From Geomesophilobacter sediminis (GTDB lineage: Bacteria; Desulfobacterota; Desulfuromonadia; Geobacterales; Geobacteraceae): DNA of 64,000 bases. The notes beneath the pieces are model-generated. The model did no database searches and was not told the origin of the DNA. It saw only the letters and a program-made list of their open reading frames with translations. Below are positions 41,550-49,759 of this stretch, piece by piece; position 1 is the stretch's first letter; every line of letters begins with the position of its first letter. Position numbers and translations under genes: made by a program. The stretch covers positions 248,001 to 312,000 of the forward strand of contig NZ_JAEMHM010000005.1 in NCBI RefSeq assembly GCF_016458275.1, given 5' to 3'.

Positions 41550-41954
41550 TCAGCCGGAAACCATCAAGGTGGCATTGCCGTGAGCCACCAGCTTGTCGTG
41601 CTGGTTTTTCACCGTGACGCTCAGGCTGACCAGTTTGCGCCCGGAATGCATGAGTTCGGAGCGCGCGGTCAAGACGTCGCCGACCAGAGCGGGCCGGACA
41701 TAGGTGACCGCGAGATTGGTGGTCGTGCAGGTTTTCCCGGAAGGGAGCAGCGGCCTGGGGAAAAAGGACACCGTGTCGATCAGCGTGGCGATGAGTCCCC
41801 CATGGGCACCGCCGAAATAGTTCCGGTGCCGCTCATCCACCGTGACCTCCATGACGGCATGGGACTCGCCGATCTCCCTGAGGTTGATGTTGAGCGTCCG
41901 GAGCATGGCGATGGCGTTTCCCGTTTCCAAAGTTGCCGGCTCGATCTTGTGCAC
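41550..41954 (-). CDS. PaaI-family acyl-CoA thioesterase, 134 aa
   Basis: A single hotdog-fold domain. The motif RNYFGGAHGGLIATLID is the PaaI active-site segment (Gly-His... Asp/Glu on the helix), and VTYVRPALVGDVLTARSEL completes the fold. It should hydrolyse aromatic or medium-chain acyl-CoA thioesters in the cytoplasm; the substrate is not known. Start GTG 41952-41954 with GGAGGAG just upstream. It is followed after 34 bases by the dihaem cytochrome gene upstream on this strand. Confidence 0.85.
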   Translation of the reverse strand: MHKIEPATLETGNAIAMLRTLNINLREIGESHAVMEVTVDERHRNYFGGAHGGLIATLIDTVSFFPRPLLPSGKTCTTTNLAVTYVRPALVGDVLTARSELMHSGRKLVSLSVTVKNQHDKLVAHGNATLMVSG

Positions 41955-41988
41955 CGCTCCTCCTTCCCCGACACGCTAACCGATCGGT

Positions 41989-42249
41989 TCACCGCTGGAC
42001 CCGCTTGTGGCAGATGAGGCATTGCTCCTTGGGGGGGTGGTTCTTGATGGTGACGATGGCGTGGCACTCGTTGCACCCTTTCTCCACCGTTTCCCGTTGC
42101 TGCCCGGCCTGCAGCGCCCGGTAGACTTTCCAATGCATCTCGTCGTACGGGGTGTCCTTTCCGTTGCCTTTCAAGCTGCCCAAGGCAAGCACGAGGCCGA
42201 GACAGAAGACGGCCAGGATGACGTACAAATCTCTCTTCTTCAAAGACAT
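41989..42249 (-). CDS. membrane-anchored dihaem c-type cytochrome, 86 aa
   Basis: One N-terminal membrane helix (LYVILAVFCLGLVLALGS), then a periplasmic part with two CXXCH motifs: GCNECHAIV and QCLICHKR. It likely passes electrons at the outer face of the inner membrane. The ribosome site is weak. Small dihaem proteins of this sort are common in metal reducers; the partner is unknown. Confidence 0.8.
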   Translation of the reverse strand: MSLKKRDLYVILAVFCLGLVLALGSLKGNGKDTPYDEMHWKVYRALQAGQQRETVEKGCNECHAIVTIKNHPPKEQCLICHKRVQR

Positions 42250-42304
42250 CGCGGCACCACTATCGTTGGGGCCGGCACTCGATCGCCGGCCAGGTACTAA
42301 ACAA

Positions 42305-42336
42305 AAGCCCCTCCTGTTTTCCCGGAGGGGCTGGCT
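42305..42336 (-). terminator. terminator after the small HTH gene
   Basis: AGCCCCTCC pairs with GGAGGGGCT; minus-strand T run. Confidence 0.75.
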
Positions 42337-42357
42337 TTTTCTCGTAACGCGCTGGGG

Positions 42358-42603
42358 TCAGAAGGGAAAACAGAGCTGGCTGCAGGCATTCCCCTTGCGG
42401 AAGATCTCGGGGAAAAGCGGCGCGGTCTTCAAACCGTCGGCGTCGATCTGTCCCATGCGGTACCGTCTGATGATCTTTTCCGCGCAGGAGGTGCTGATCC
42501 CGCAGCGCTGCGCCATCTCCCGCACGGTGAGCCAGCACTCCCGATCCCGATACAGCATGAGGAGTTGGCGGACCACCACCTCGTTAACCGACGACTTTCC
42601 CAC
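42358..42603 (-). CDS. small helix-turn-helix protein, 81 aa
   Basis: Start at GTG 42601-42603 (GGAGGG five bases upstream), giving MGKSSVNEVVVRQLLML. Residues about 22-50 (WLTVREMAQRCGISTSCAEKIIRRY) look like a helix-turn-helix of the MarR/ArsR or AsnC kind: a turn with GIS between helices. The C-terminus has CSQLCFPF. It is probably a DNA-binding regulator; its targets are unknown. Confidence 0.6.
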   Translation of the reverse strand: MGKSSVNEVVVRQLLMLYRDRECWLTVREMAQRCGISTSCAEKIIRRYRMGQIDADGLKTAPLFPEIFRKGNACSQLCFPF

Positions 42604-42879
42604 TACATCCCTCCACAACCAACGGCAGCTGCAGGTTCATCGGCCCTGCCCAGACCAGGCGCTCCATCATTGCCGCCCCGGGCAAGACTCCACAGTATTC
42701 ACTGTGCCGGCTTATAACACAAAACGCATTCCAATGAAATCTGTACTTTAGTCGGGCCGCCAATTTTTTCCGCGCCGGGCGCCGGGCGCCTGGCACCTAG
42801 GCCGCGTTGGGGGATGAAACGCGAAGGTCCCCCGCGGTCGGGGCTCACCCACTACCGCTCGCCGCTTCCCCGCCGCCGG

Positions 42880-45800
42880 CTACGCTCCCACGCTGAAATA
42901 CCGTCCCTCCGGATGGTGAAAGACCAGGGCGGAAACGCTGGCCTCGGGGTCCATCATGTAGCCTTCGGTAAGCTGCACGCCGATGCACTCGGGCTGCAAA
43001 AGGTCGAACAGGATCCGCTGGTCGGAAAGCTCCGGGCAGGCGGGATACCCGAAGGAGACCCGGATCCCCTGGTAACCGGCATTGAAGATCTCCTTCATGG
43101 TCAGGCTCGGATCGTCGGCAATTCCCCAGCCGGTCCGGATGCGCCAGTGCAGGTACTCGGCGGTCGCCTCGGCCATCTCCAGGGCGAGCGCCTGGATCAG
43201 GTGGGAGCGGAGAAACTCCCCGTCCCGTTTCCACTTTTCGGCCAACTCCCGCACTCCCAGCCCGCAGGTGACCACGAAAAGGGCCACGTTGTCCCGCTCC
43301 CCCCCCTCGAGCGGCCGGCAAAAATCGGCCACGCAGAGCCGTTCGCCCCCCGGCTGCCGCGGGAAGGAAAACCGCGCGGTTTGCCGGTCCGGCTGGTGCG
43401 GATCGAACAGGATCAGGTCGTTTTCGGCGCTGTTGGCCGGGAACCACCGGTACAGCGCCTGGGGGCGGAGCAGCTTCTCCCGGGCGCAAAGGCTCAGCAG
43501 CTCCTCGACGGCACCGTGCAGCTTGAGGGCCTTGTCGTCCCCCTCGGCCAGCAGGCGCTCCACGACCCCGGTAAGCCCCAGGTGCTTGGTGTAGAGCATC
43601 TGGCGGTTCAAGAAGGGGACCACCTGGGCGATCGGGATGTCCCGCAACAGGTGCGGCTCGAAATCGGGCGCCGGCAGGATCGGGGCGTCGCGGCGCACCG
43701 CCGAGGTCCCGGCCCCGGCGGATGTTTCCGCGGGTTTCCCCTGCTTCAACGCCATCAGCTTCGCCGAGGCCGCCTGCTGTTCCGAAAGCGACTTCAAAAG
43801 CTCACCCTTGCGGGCCGGGTCCGCCAACTGGTTGGCCAACTCCAGCCCCGCCATGGCGTCTTTGGCATAAAGGACCGGACCGGCGTACTCGGCGGCGATG
43901 CGGGTGTCGGCAAAGACCCGGGAAAGCGCCGCCCCCCCCACCATGAGCGGCACGTCGATGCCGGCAGCTTTGAGGTCGGCGGCGGTCACCACCATCTGCT
44001 GCGCGCTTTTGACCAGAAGACCGGAGAGGCCGATGAAATCGGGACGCTCCCGGCGCGCCGCCTCGATCAACACCTCCGGGGCCACCTTGATCCCCAGGTT
44101 GACGATGGTGAAACCGTTGTTGGAAAGGATGATCTCCACCAGGTTCTTGCCGATATCGTGCACGTCCCCCTTGACCGTGGCCAGAAGCAGCTTCCCCTTG
44201 GCTGCCGTCTCGGTTTTTTCCAGGTGCGGCTCAAGATGGGAAACGGCCGCCTTCATCGCCTCCGCCGACTGGAGCACCTCGGCCACGATCAGCTGGTTGT
44301 CGTTGAAAAGCCGCCCCACCTCGGCCATGCCGGCCATGAGCGGCCCGTTGATGATGTCCAGGGGACGGTCCCCCCGGGCCAGGGCCTCGTCGAGGTCATC
44401 GGTGAGCCCCTGCTTGCTCCCCTCGATGATGTAGAGCGGCAGCCGCTCGTCCAGGGGAAGGGATGCGACCGGGGTCTCGGAGACCGGCTTCTTGTCCCGG
44501 AAAGCGGCGGCAAATGCGGCCACCGGATCCTCGCCGCGCCAGAAGATCAGGTCCTCCGCCAGCCGGCGCTCCGCTTCGGGAATGGAAGCGTAGCGCTCCA
44601 GCTTTTCCGCGTTCACGATGGCATAGGTCAGACCGGCCTTGACGCAGTGATAGAGAAAGACCGCGTTCAGCACCTCGCGCCCGGCGGTGGGGAGCCCGAA
44701 GGAGACGTTGGATATCCCCAGGATGGTGCTGCACCGGGGAAAGGCCTCGCTGATCAGACGGACCCCCTCGATGGTCTCCAACGCCGAGCCGATGTAGTTT
44801 TCGTCGCCGGTCCCCACCGGGAAGACCAGCGGGTCGAAAATCAGGTCTTCGGGGCGCAGGCCGTATTTACCGGTCAAAAGCTCGAAGCTGCGGCGCGCGA
44901 CCTCCAGCTTGCGCGTCCGGGTGATCGCCATCCCGTGCTGCGGGTCGTCGTCGATGCATCCGACCACCACCGCGCCGCCGTAACGATGCAGCAGCGGGGC
45001 CACCCGGGCGAAGCGCCCCTCCCCTTCCTCGAGGTTCACCGAGTTGAGCAGACACTTCCCCTGGAGCCGCTTCAGGGCGAGCTCCATGACGTTGGCGTCG
45101 GTGCTGTCGATCATGATCGGCACCCGCACCTTGCGGGGGAGAAAATCCAAAAGCCTCATCATGTCCGCCGCCTCGTCCCGGTCCGGGTTGGCCACGCAGA
45201 TGTCGATCACCTGGGCGCCCCCCTTGACCTGGGACCGGGCGATCTCGCTCGCCTCCTCGAAGCGCTCGTCCACGATCAGGTTCTTGAACTTTCGGGAGCC
45301 GATGACGTTGGTCCGCTCCCCCACCAGGACCGGCCGGGCATCCTCTTCCACGACGAGCGCCTCGATGCCGCTGATGACCCGGCGCCGCAAGGCGGTGGGT
45401 CGGCGCGGCGCCTTGCCCGCCACCAGCGCGGCGATGGCCGCGATATGGGCCGGAGTGGTGCCGCAGCAGCCGCCGACGATGTTGATCCAGCCGGCATCGA
45501 CGAATCGGGCGAGCTTCGCCGCCAGGGAGGCAGGCGATTCCGCGTAGCAGCCGTTTTCGTCCGGCAACCCGGCGTTGGGATAGACCGAAACGCAGCAGTC
45601 GGCGATGGCCGCCAGCGTGCGCAGGTGGTCGGTCATGAACTCCGGACCGGTCGCGCAGTTGAGCCCGATGCTGATCAGCCCCAGGTGCTCCTCCAGGTGG
45701 GCGACGCTGGCGTACAGCGCCTCCACCCCCTGGCCGGCCAGCATGGTGCCGGTCGGCTCGATGGTGCCGGAAATCATGAGCGGCACCTGCCGCCCGCTCT

Positions 45801-46341
45801 CCTCAAAGGCAAGCCGGATCCCCTCGGCGGCGGCCTTGAGGTTCAGGGTGTCCTGGGCGGTTTCCAAAAGGAGGAGGTCGACCCCGCCGGCTAAAAGCCC
45901 CGCGGCCTGCCCCTGGAAGGTGTGTACCATCTGTTCGAAGGTGACCCCGCCGGTTACCGATATGGTGCGGGTGGTGGGCCCCATGGAGCCGGCCACCCAG
46001 CGCGGCCGTTCGGCCGTGGCAACGGCCTCGCATGCTTCCCGGGCGATCTCGGCGGCGCGCCGGTTGATGGTGAACACCTCATGCTCCAGCCCGTATTCGG
46101 CAAGGACGATCCCGGTGCCGCCGAAGGTGTCGGTCTCGATGATATCCGCACCCGCCTCCAGGTAGGCGCGGTGCACATCCCGGATCACGTCGGGCCGGGT
46201 CAGCACCAGGTGCTCGTTGCACCCTTCAAACGACGGCCCGCCGAAATCATCGGCGGAGAGGTGGCGCTCCTGGAGTTGGGTCCCCATGGCCCCGTCGATC
46301 ACCAGGATCCGTTCCGTCAATGCCTTAAATATGTCGTTCAT
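42880..46341 (-). CDS. metH: B12-dependent methionine synthase, 1153 aa
   Basis: Start at MNDIFKALTERILVIDGAMGT (AAAGGAG five bases upstream). Domains in order: homocysteine-binding (GLNCATGPE and GGCCGTTPAHI, zinc Cys), pterin-binding (VGERTNVIGSRKFKNLI, VIDICVANPDRDEAADMM), B12-binding cap and core (DVHDIGKNLVEIIL, the DxHxxG cobalt-ligand motif) and the AdoMet reactivation domain (RWFPAN, VSFGYPACPELSDQ). It transfers a methyl group from methyltetrahydrofolate to homocysteine via cobalamin. It is slightly shorter than E. coli MetH (about 1227 aa) but complete. No cobalamin or S-adenosylmethionine riboswitch was recognised upstream; a heptanucleotide repeat lies 73 bases before the ATG. Confidence 0.95.
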   Translation of the reverse strand: MNDIFKALTERILVIDGAMGTQLQERHLSADDFGGPSFEGCNEHLVLTRPDVIRDVHRAYLEAGADIIETDTFGGTGIVLAEYGLEHEVFTINRRAAEIAREACEAVATAERPRWVAGSMGPTTRTISVTGGVTFEQMVHTFQGQAAGLLAGGVDLLLLETAQDTLNLKAAAEGIRLAFEESGRQVPLMISGTIEPTGTMLAGQGVEALYASVAHLEEHLGLISIGLNCATGPEFMTDHLRTLAAIADCCVSVYPNAGLPDENGCYAESPASLAAKLARFVDAGWINIVGGCCGTTPAHIAAIAALVAGKAPRRPTALRRRVISGIEALVVEEDARPVLVGERTNVIGSRKFKNLIVDERFEEASEIARSQVKGGAQVIDICVANPDRDEAADMMRLLDFLPRKVRVPIMIDSTDANVMELALKRLQGKCLLNSVNLEEGEGRFARVAPLLHRYGGAVVVGCIDDDPQHGMAITRTRKLEVARRSFELLTGKYGLRPEDLIFDPLVFPVGTGDENYIGSALETIEGVRLISEAFPRCSTILGISNVSFGLPTAGREVLNAVFLYHCVKAGLTYAIVNAEKLERYASIPEAERRLAEDLIFWRGEDPVAAFAAAFRDKKPVSETPVASLPLDERLPLYIIEGSKQGLTDDLDEALARGDRPLDIINGPLMAGMAEVGRLFNDNQLIVAEVLQSAEAMKAAVSHLEPHLEKTETAAKGKLLLATVKGDVHDIGKNLVEIILSNNGFTIVNLGIKVAPEVLIEAARRERPDFIGLSGLLVKSAQQMVVTAADLKAAGIDVPLMVGGAALSRVFADTRIAAEYAGPVLYAKDAMAGLELANQLADPARKGELLKSLSEQQAASAKLMALKQGKPAETSAGAGTSAVRRDAPILPAPDFEPHLLRDIPIAQVVPFLNRQMLYTKHLGLTGVVERLLAEGDDKALKLHGAVEELLSLCAREKLLRPQALYRWFPANSAENDLILFDPHQPDRQTARFSFPRQPGGERLCVADFCRPLEGGERDNVALFVVTCGLGVRELAEKWKRDGEFLRSHLIQALALEMAEATAEYLHWRIRTGWGIADDPSLTMKEIFNAGYQGIRVSFGYPACPELSDQRILFDLLQPECIGVQLTEGYMMDPEASVSALVFHHPEGRYFSVGA

Positions 46342-46413
46342 GAGACTCCTTTCTCCGCCAACCATAGGTACGGGGAGGGATTAGATGCGGGAATAAGTGA
46401 AGTCATTGTCTTG

Positions 46414-46465
46414 TGCTCTCTGCTCACTGCTCACTGCTCATTGCTTATTGCTCTCTGCTCATTGC
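46414..46465. repeat. heptanucleotide simple repeat in the metH leader
   Basis: Seven 7-base units (TGCTCTC, TGCTCAC, TGCTCAC, TGCTCAT, TGCTTAT, TGCTCTC, TGCTCAT) plus TGC. It lies 73 bases upstream of the metH start on its minus-strand side. Confidence 0.8.
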
Positions 46466-46780
46466 CAGTGAGTGGGACCGTCCAATTAAGCCATAAACAA
46501 TCCCGCAGGCAAGAAACGAAATAGAGCGACTATCCAGGCGCAATTGACCCAGTTGATCCGCCACCTCCGCAGTTGCCGCCTTCCGGCGGAACTCACCGGC
46601 AATCGGGCTCCCCCCCATAACCACGTCACCCGTTCCACGGACTCTTCTCCAAATCCGCCCTTTCTCCTAAAATAGTTAGAGAAAGACAACCTCAGATGAC
46701 CGGCCGGTCGCACCTGTCCCAAAAAGTGAGATCGTTGTTTCAGTACGGGGCGTCGGCTGGTAGTGAACAGGGAATACACC
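46466..46780. other. intergenic region between metH and an NTF2-like gene
   Basis: No gene. A CCGCCTTCCGGCGG hairpin (about 46578-46591) is present; no known riboswitch core was found. Confidence 0.45.
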
Positions 46781-47224
46781 ATGACCGGGAATTTGGCAGA
46801 GAACGTGGTTTCGGCAGAACAAAGAGCGATGGTGGAGCACGTCTACCAGGAGTGGGACCGGGCCTGGTCCGAGGACGATCTCGACGCCATGATAGCGTTG
46901 TACGCCCCCGATGCGGTCCTGGAGAGCCCGCTGGTTCCCCACCTCCGCGGGACCAGCAATGGCGTCTGCCGCGGCAGGGAGGCGATCCGGGAGCTGTTGG
47001 AGATCGCGGCACCGCGCAAACCGCACCGCAGGACCTTTTACCGCAAGGGCTACTTCACCGACGGCCGGCTGTTGCTGTGGGAATATCCCCGGGAGACCCC
47101 GGAAGGCGAGCAGATGGATTTCGTGGAAGTGATGGAGATCGAAAACGGCCTGATCAAGAGGCACCGGGTCTACTGGGGGTGGACCGGCGTGGAGATCATC
47201 AAGACCGACGCCTACCACAAATGA
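46781..47224 (+). CDS. SnoaL/NTF2-like protein, about 147 aa
   Basis: An NTF2-fold domain: EWDRAWSEDDLDAMIALYAPDAVLESP, the typical helix and strand of SnoaL-like polyketide cyclases, followed by REAIRELLE and KRHRVYWGW. The cone-shaped pocket of this fold binds small molecules; members act as isomerases, cyclases or binders. No active-site pair can be assigned. ATG 46781 is preferred (AGGGA eight bases upstream); GTG 46763 in the same frame is possible. Convergent with the TPR protein. Confidence 0.75.
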   Translation: MTGNLAENVVSAEQRAMVEHVYQEWDRAWSEDDLDAMIALYAPDAVLESPLVPHLRGTSNGVCRGREAIRELLEIAAPRKPHRRTFYRKGYFTDGRLLLWEYPRETPEGEQMDFVEVMEIENGLIKRHRVYWGWTGVEIIKTDAYHK

Positions 47225-47258
47225 AGGAAGGAGCGCAGGGCGCGTCAGGTTTAGCGTT

Positions 47259-49259
47259 CTACCCGAGACCGGCCACTTCGGAAAGCGCCTTCCTCACTCT
47301 CGCCACGACCTCATCCCACTCGCCGAGCTTCTCCTGCCGGAACAGGCGCAAGACGCCGGGATACCAGGGGGAGTCCTCGCGCCCGATCATCCAGCGCCAG
47401 TCGGTGGCATGGTAGGGGAGCAGCACCCAGCACGGTTTGCCCAGTGCGCCGGCCAGGTGGGCGACCGCCGTGTCCACGCAGATGACAAGGTCCAGTTGCG
47501 CGATCACGGCGGCGGTATCGGCGAAATCCCGCAGCTCGGGCCCCAGGTCGAGCAGGGGCTGCTCCGGAAAAGAGGCGGCCGGTTCCCCGGCATCCTTTTG
47601 CAGCCCGATGAACGCCAGCCCGGGAACCGACCAGAGCGGGGCGAGTGAGGCGAGGCCGGGCAGGGAACGGCTGGCGTCGTTGCGGTGCCCGGGTGCCCCC
47701 TTCCATACCAGACCGACCCGGAACCCCGCGGCGGGAAGCCGTTCTCCCCAGCCGCGCATCCGAAGCGGCGTCGCCGTCAGGTAGGGTACGGCGGCGGGTA
47801 TGGTTTCCACCCTGGTCCCCAGGTGCCGCGGCACGCTCAGTGAGTAACACCAGTACTCATGTGCTTCAAGCTGCTCCGTTTCGCTCAGCGCCACGATCCG
47901 GTCCGCACCGACAGCCGAATCGAGGAAGAGCTGCTTCAGCTCGTCCTTGCAAACCAGGGTAAGCCGGGCGACGCCCCGCTCCCGTAACAGCGGGAGGTAC
48001 CGCACGAACTGGATCTCGTCGCCGAAACCCTGTTCGGGCCAGATGACGATCGACTTGCCGCGCAGATCCTCCCCCCCCCACTGCGGGAAGGGGAGCTCGG
48101 GCAACCGCCAGGGGTTCTGCCTGATCTCCGGATGGTAGCGCGCTTCATAGAGTTCCCACCCCTCCTCGAACTCCCCCAAGGCCAAAAGGAGCAACCCCAG
48201 GTTCCAACGGGCGTCGGCCAGTCCCGGCTCCAACGCCAGGGCACGGCGGTAATACTCCTCCGCCTCGCCATGAAACTGGTGCAGGGCGAGGAGGTTTCCC
48301 AGGTTGTTGAGCGCCTCCGGGAAACCCGGACGGGCCGCCAGGGCGCACCGGAAAGAGGCCTGCGCCTCATTGAAGCGCATGAGTCGGGCAAGGAGGTTGC
48401 CGAGGTTGTAATGGGCGTCGGCGTGATCGGGCCGGATCAGCAGCGCCCGCCGGTAGCACGCTTCGGCGGCCCCAAACCGATTCATTTCGGCCAGGACGTT
48501 CCCCAGGTTGTAGTGCACCTCGGGTTGATCCGCCCCAAGGGCAGCGGCCTCTTCCAGAAAGACCGCCGCGGCGGCGAACCGTCCCGACTTGGCCAGGAGC
48601 ACCCCAAGGTTGCTCCTGCCATCGACGCCGTCCGGATTCCGGGTGATGGCCAGGCGGAAACACTCCTCCGCTTCCGGATACCGCTTTTGCTGCACCAACA
48701 AGACCCCGAGGTTGTTGTACGGTTCGTCCCACTCGGGGCGGAGCTCGATGGCGCGCCGATAGCAGGCTTCCGCCTCGACGACACCCCCCAGCTCTTTCAG
48801 CAGGATCCCCAAACGGTAATGAGCCGTAGCCTCTTCCGGTCGAAGTTCGGTGACGCGCCGGTAACAGGCCACCGCATCGGTCAGCTGCCCCAACTCGATG
48901 TAGAGCGCCCCCAGGTTGGCGTGGGCATCCGCGTAATCCGGTGCGATCCCCAGGGCGTGCAGGAATGAGGCCTTAGCGGCTTCGCGCTGCCCGTTCCCCG
49001 CGTAGAGGGCACCGAGGTTGTTGTACGCCTCCGCACAGAAGGGGTGCGCCCGGAGCGCGGTCTGCCAGTAGCTTTCCGCCGCCCGGAGGTCCCCGAGGCT
49101 CCAGGCGGCTCGCGCTGCCAGGTCGAGGGCCGCGAGGTTCTCCGGTTCCCGCTGCAAAACGGCGCGAGCGGTCATCAAGGCGTCGGCGGGGCGGCCGGAA
49201 GAAGCCTGCTGCCGCGCGGATTCGAGGAGTTCCGGGACGGAAGTGGGGGTAAATTCCAT
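47259..49259 (-). CDS. TPR protein with C-terminal glycosyltransferase-9-like domain, 666 aa
   Basis: Residues about 15-375 are ten or more tetratricopeptide repeats (AYNNLGALYAGNGQREAAKASFLHAL, HYNLGNLLARLMRFNEAQASF). Residues about 410-650 resemble the heptosyltransferase (GT9) fold: IVIWPEQGFGDEIQFVRYLPLL and the sugar-nucleotide-binding-like LVICVDTAVAHLAGALGKPCWVLLPYHATDWRW. Such TPR-GT fusions are found in several bacteria and may glycosylate proteins or other polymers; the acceptor is unknown. No signal peptide. AGGGA lies before the ATG at a loose spacing. Confidence 0.8.
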   Translation of the reverse strand: MEFTPTSVPELLESARQQASSGRPADALMTARAVLQREPENLAALDLAARAAWSLGDLRAAESYWQTALRAHPFCAEAYNNLGALYAGNGQREAAKASFLHALGIAPDYADAHANLGALYIELGQLTDAVACYRRVTELRPEEATAHYRLGILLKELGGVVEAEACYRRAIELRPEWDEPYNNLGVLLVQQKRYPEAEECFRLAITRNPDGVDGRSNLGVLLAKSGRFAAAAVFLEEAAALGADQPEVHYNLGNVLAEMNRFGAAEACYRRALLIRPDHADAHYNLGNLLARLMRFNEAQASFRCALAARPGFPEALNNLGNLLALHQFHGEAEEYYRRALALEPGLADARWNLGLLLLALGEFEEGWELYEARYHPEIRQNPWRLPELPFPQWGGEDLRGKSIVIWPEQGFGDEIQFVRYLPLLRERGVARLTLVCKDELKQLFLDSAVGADRIVALSETEQLEAHEYWCYSLSVPRHLGTRVETIPAAVPYLTATPLRMRGWGERLPAAGFRVGLVWKGAPGHRNDASRSLPGLASLAPLWSVPGLAFIGLQKDAGEPAASFPEQPLLDLGPELRDFADTAAVIAQLDLVICVDTAVAHLAGALGKPCWVLLPYHATDWRWMIGREDSPWYPGVLRLFRQEKLGEWDEVVARVRKALSEVAGLG

Positions 49260-49481
49260 GCGTGAGATCCCTGAAAGCGGAGTAGTGCGGGTCGAGCCTC
49301 CCCCCGAAAGGCGCGGTGCTCAGGAAGGGGCAAGCCGACGCTGCGCTGCGGAGGCCGTTTCCGCCTCGCGCTGCCGCATCTTACGGCCGAAAGATGCAGC
49401 AACCGTGCAGCAACTGGGGAAATCCCGCCGTTCCGAGCTACCACCCCACGCCCCACTTGTCAACCGATATCAGAAAACAGG

Positions 49482-49510
49482 TTGACATACATGGCCGCGA
49501 AAAGAGATAA
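49482..49510 (+). promoter_or_regulatory. weak sigma-70-like site upstream of gltB
   Basis: TTGACA (49482-49487), 17 bases, AGATAA; the -10 is a poor match, and it is 250 bases from gltB. The rest of 49260-49670 has no gene. Confidence 0.25.
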
Positions 49511-49692
49511 ACGTGGGTGAGAGGAGCAGTCGCCCCCGGGGACTCGCCGGCGGGCTGAGTACTCACCTGAGCACAAAAATACTCACACCGGTCGTCCGGC
49601 GCCCCCTATCATTAGGAATCCATCAAACACGCCGCCTGATAAAACCCCTAGTTACGGATGTAAACGTTCAAGGTGCCTCGTTAATACGAAAG

Positions 49693-49708
49693 TGGCACCT
49701 TTATTGCT
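49693..49708 (+). promoter_or_regulatory. sigma-54 promoter for gltBD
   Basis: TGGCACCTTTATTGCT matches TGGCAC-N5-TTGCW; GG and GC are exactly 12 bases apart. The start would be near 49719, 40 bases before the ATG. Upstream GGTGCC (49672-49677) and the promoter's GGCACC form an inverted repeat. Confidence 0.8.
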
Positions 49709-49759
49709 CACTGAGGCAGTCCACTTGATCCAGGAACACTACCCCGCAAAGGTCGCATC

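Noticed and set aside
42814-45894. 1026-aa plus-strand open frame opposite metH
   Set aside because: It is an antisense shadow of a complete MetH; no ribosome site and low-complexity composition typical of GC-rich complement frames.
46342-46760. Possible cobalamin or SAM riboswitch upstream of metH
   Set aside because: I could not find a B12-box, SAM-I or SAH core; only a hairpin and the heptanucleotide repeat were seen.
49670-49701. Terminator-like hairpin AAGGTGCC/GGCACCTT before gltB
   Set aside because: No T run; its right arm is the -24 region of a sigma-54 promoter, which explains it better.
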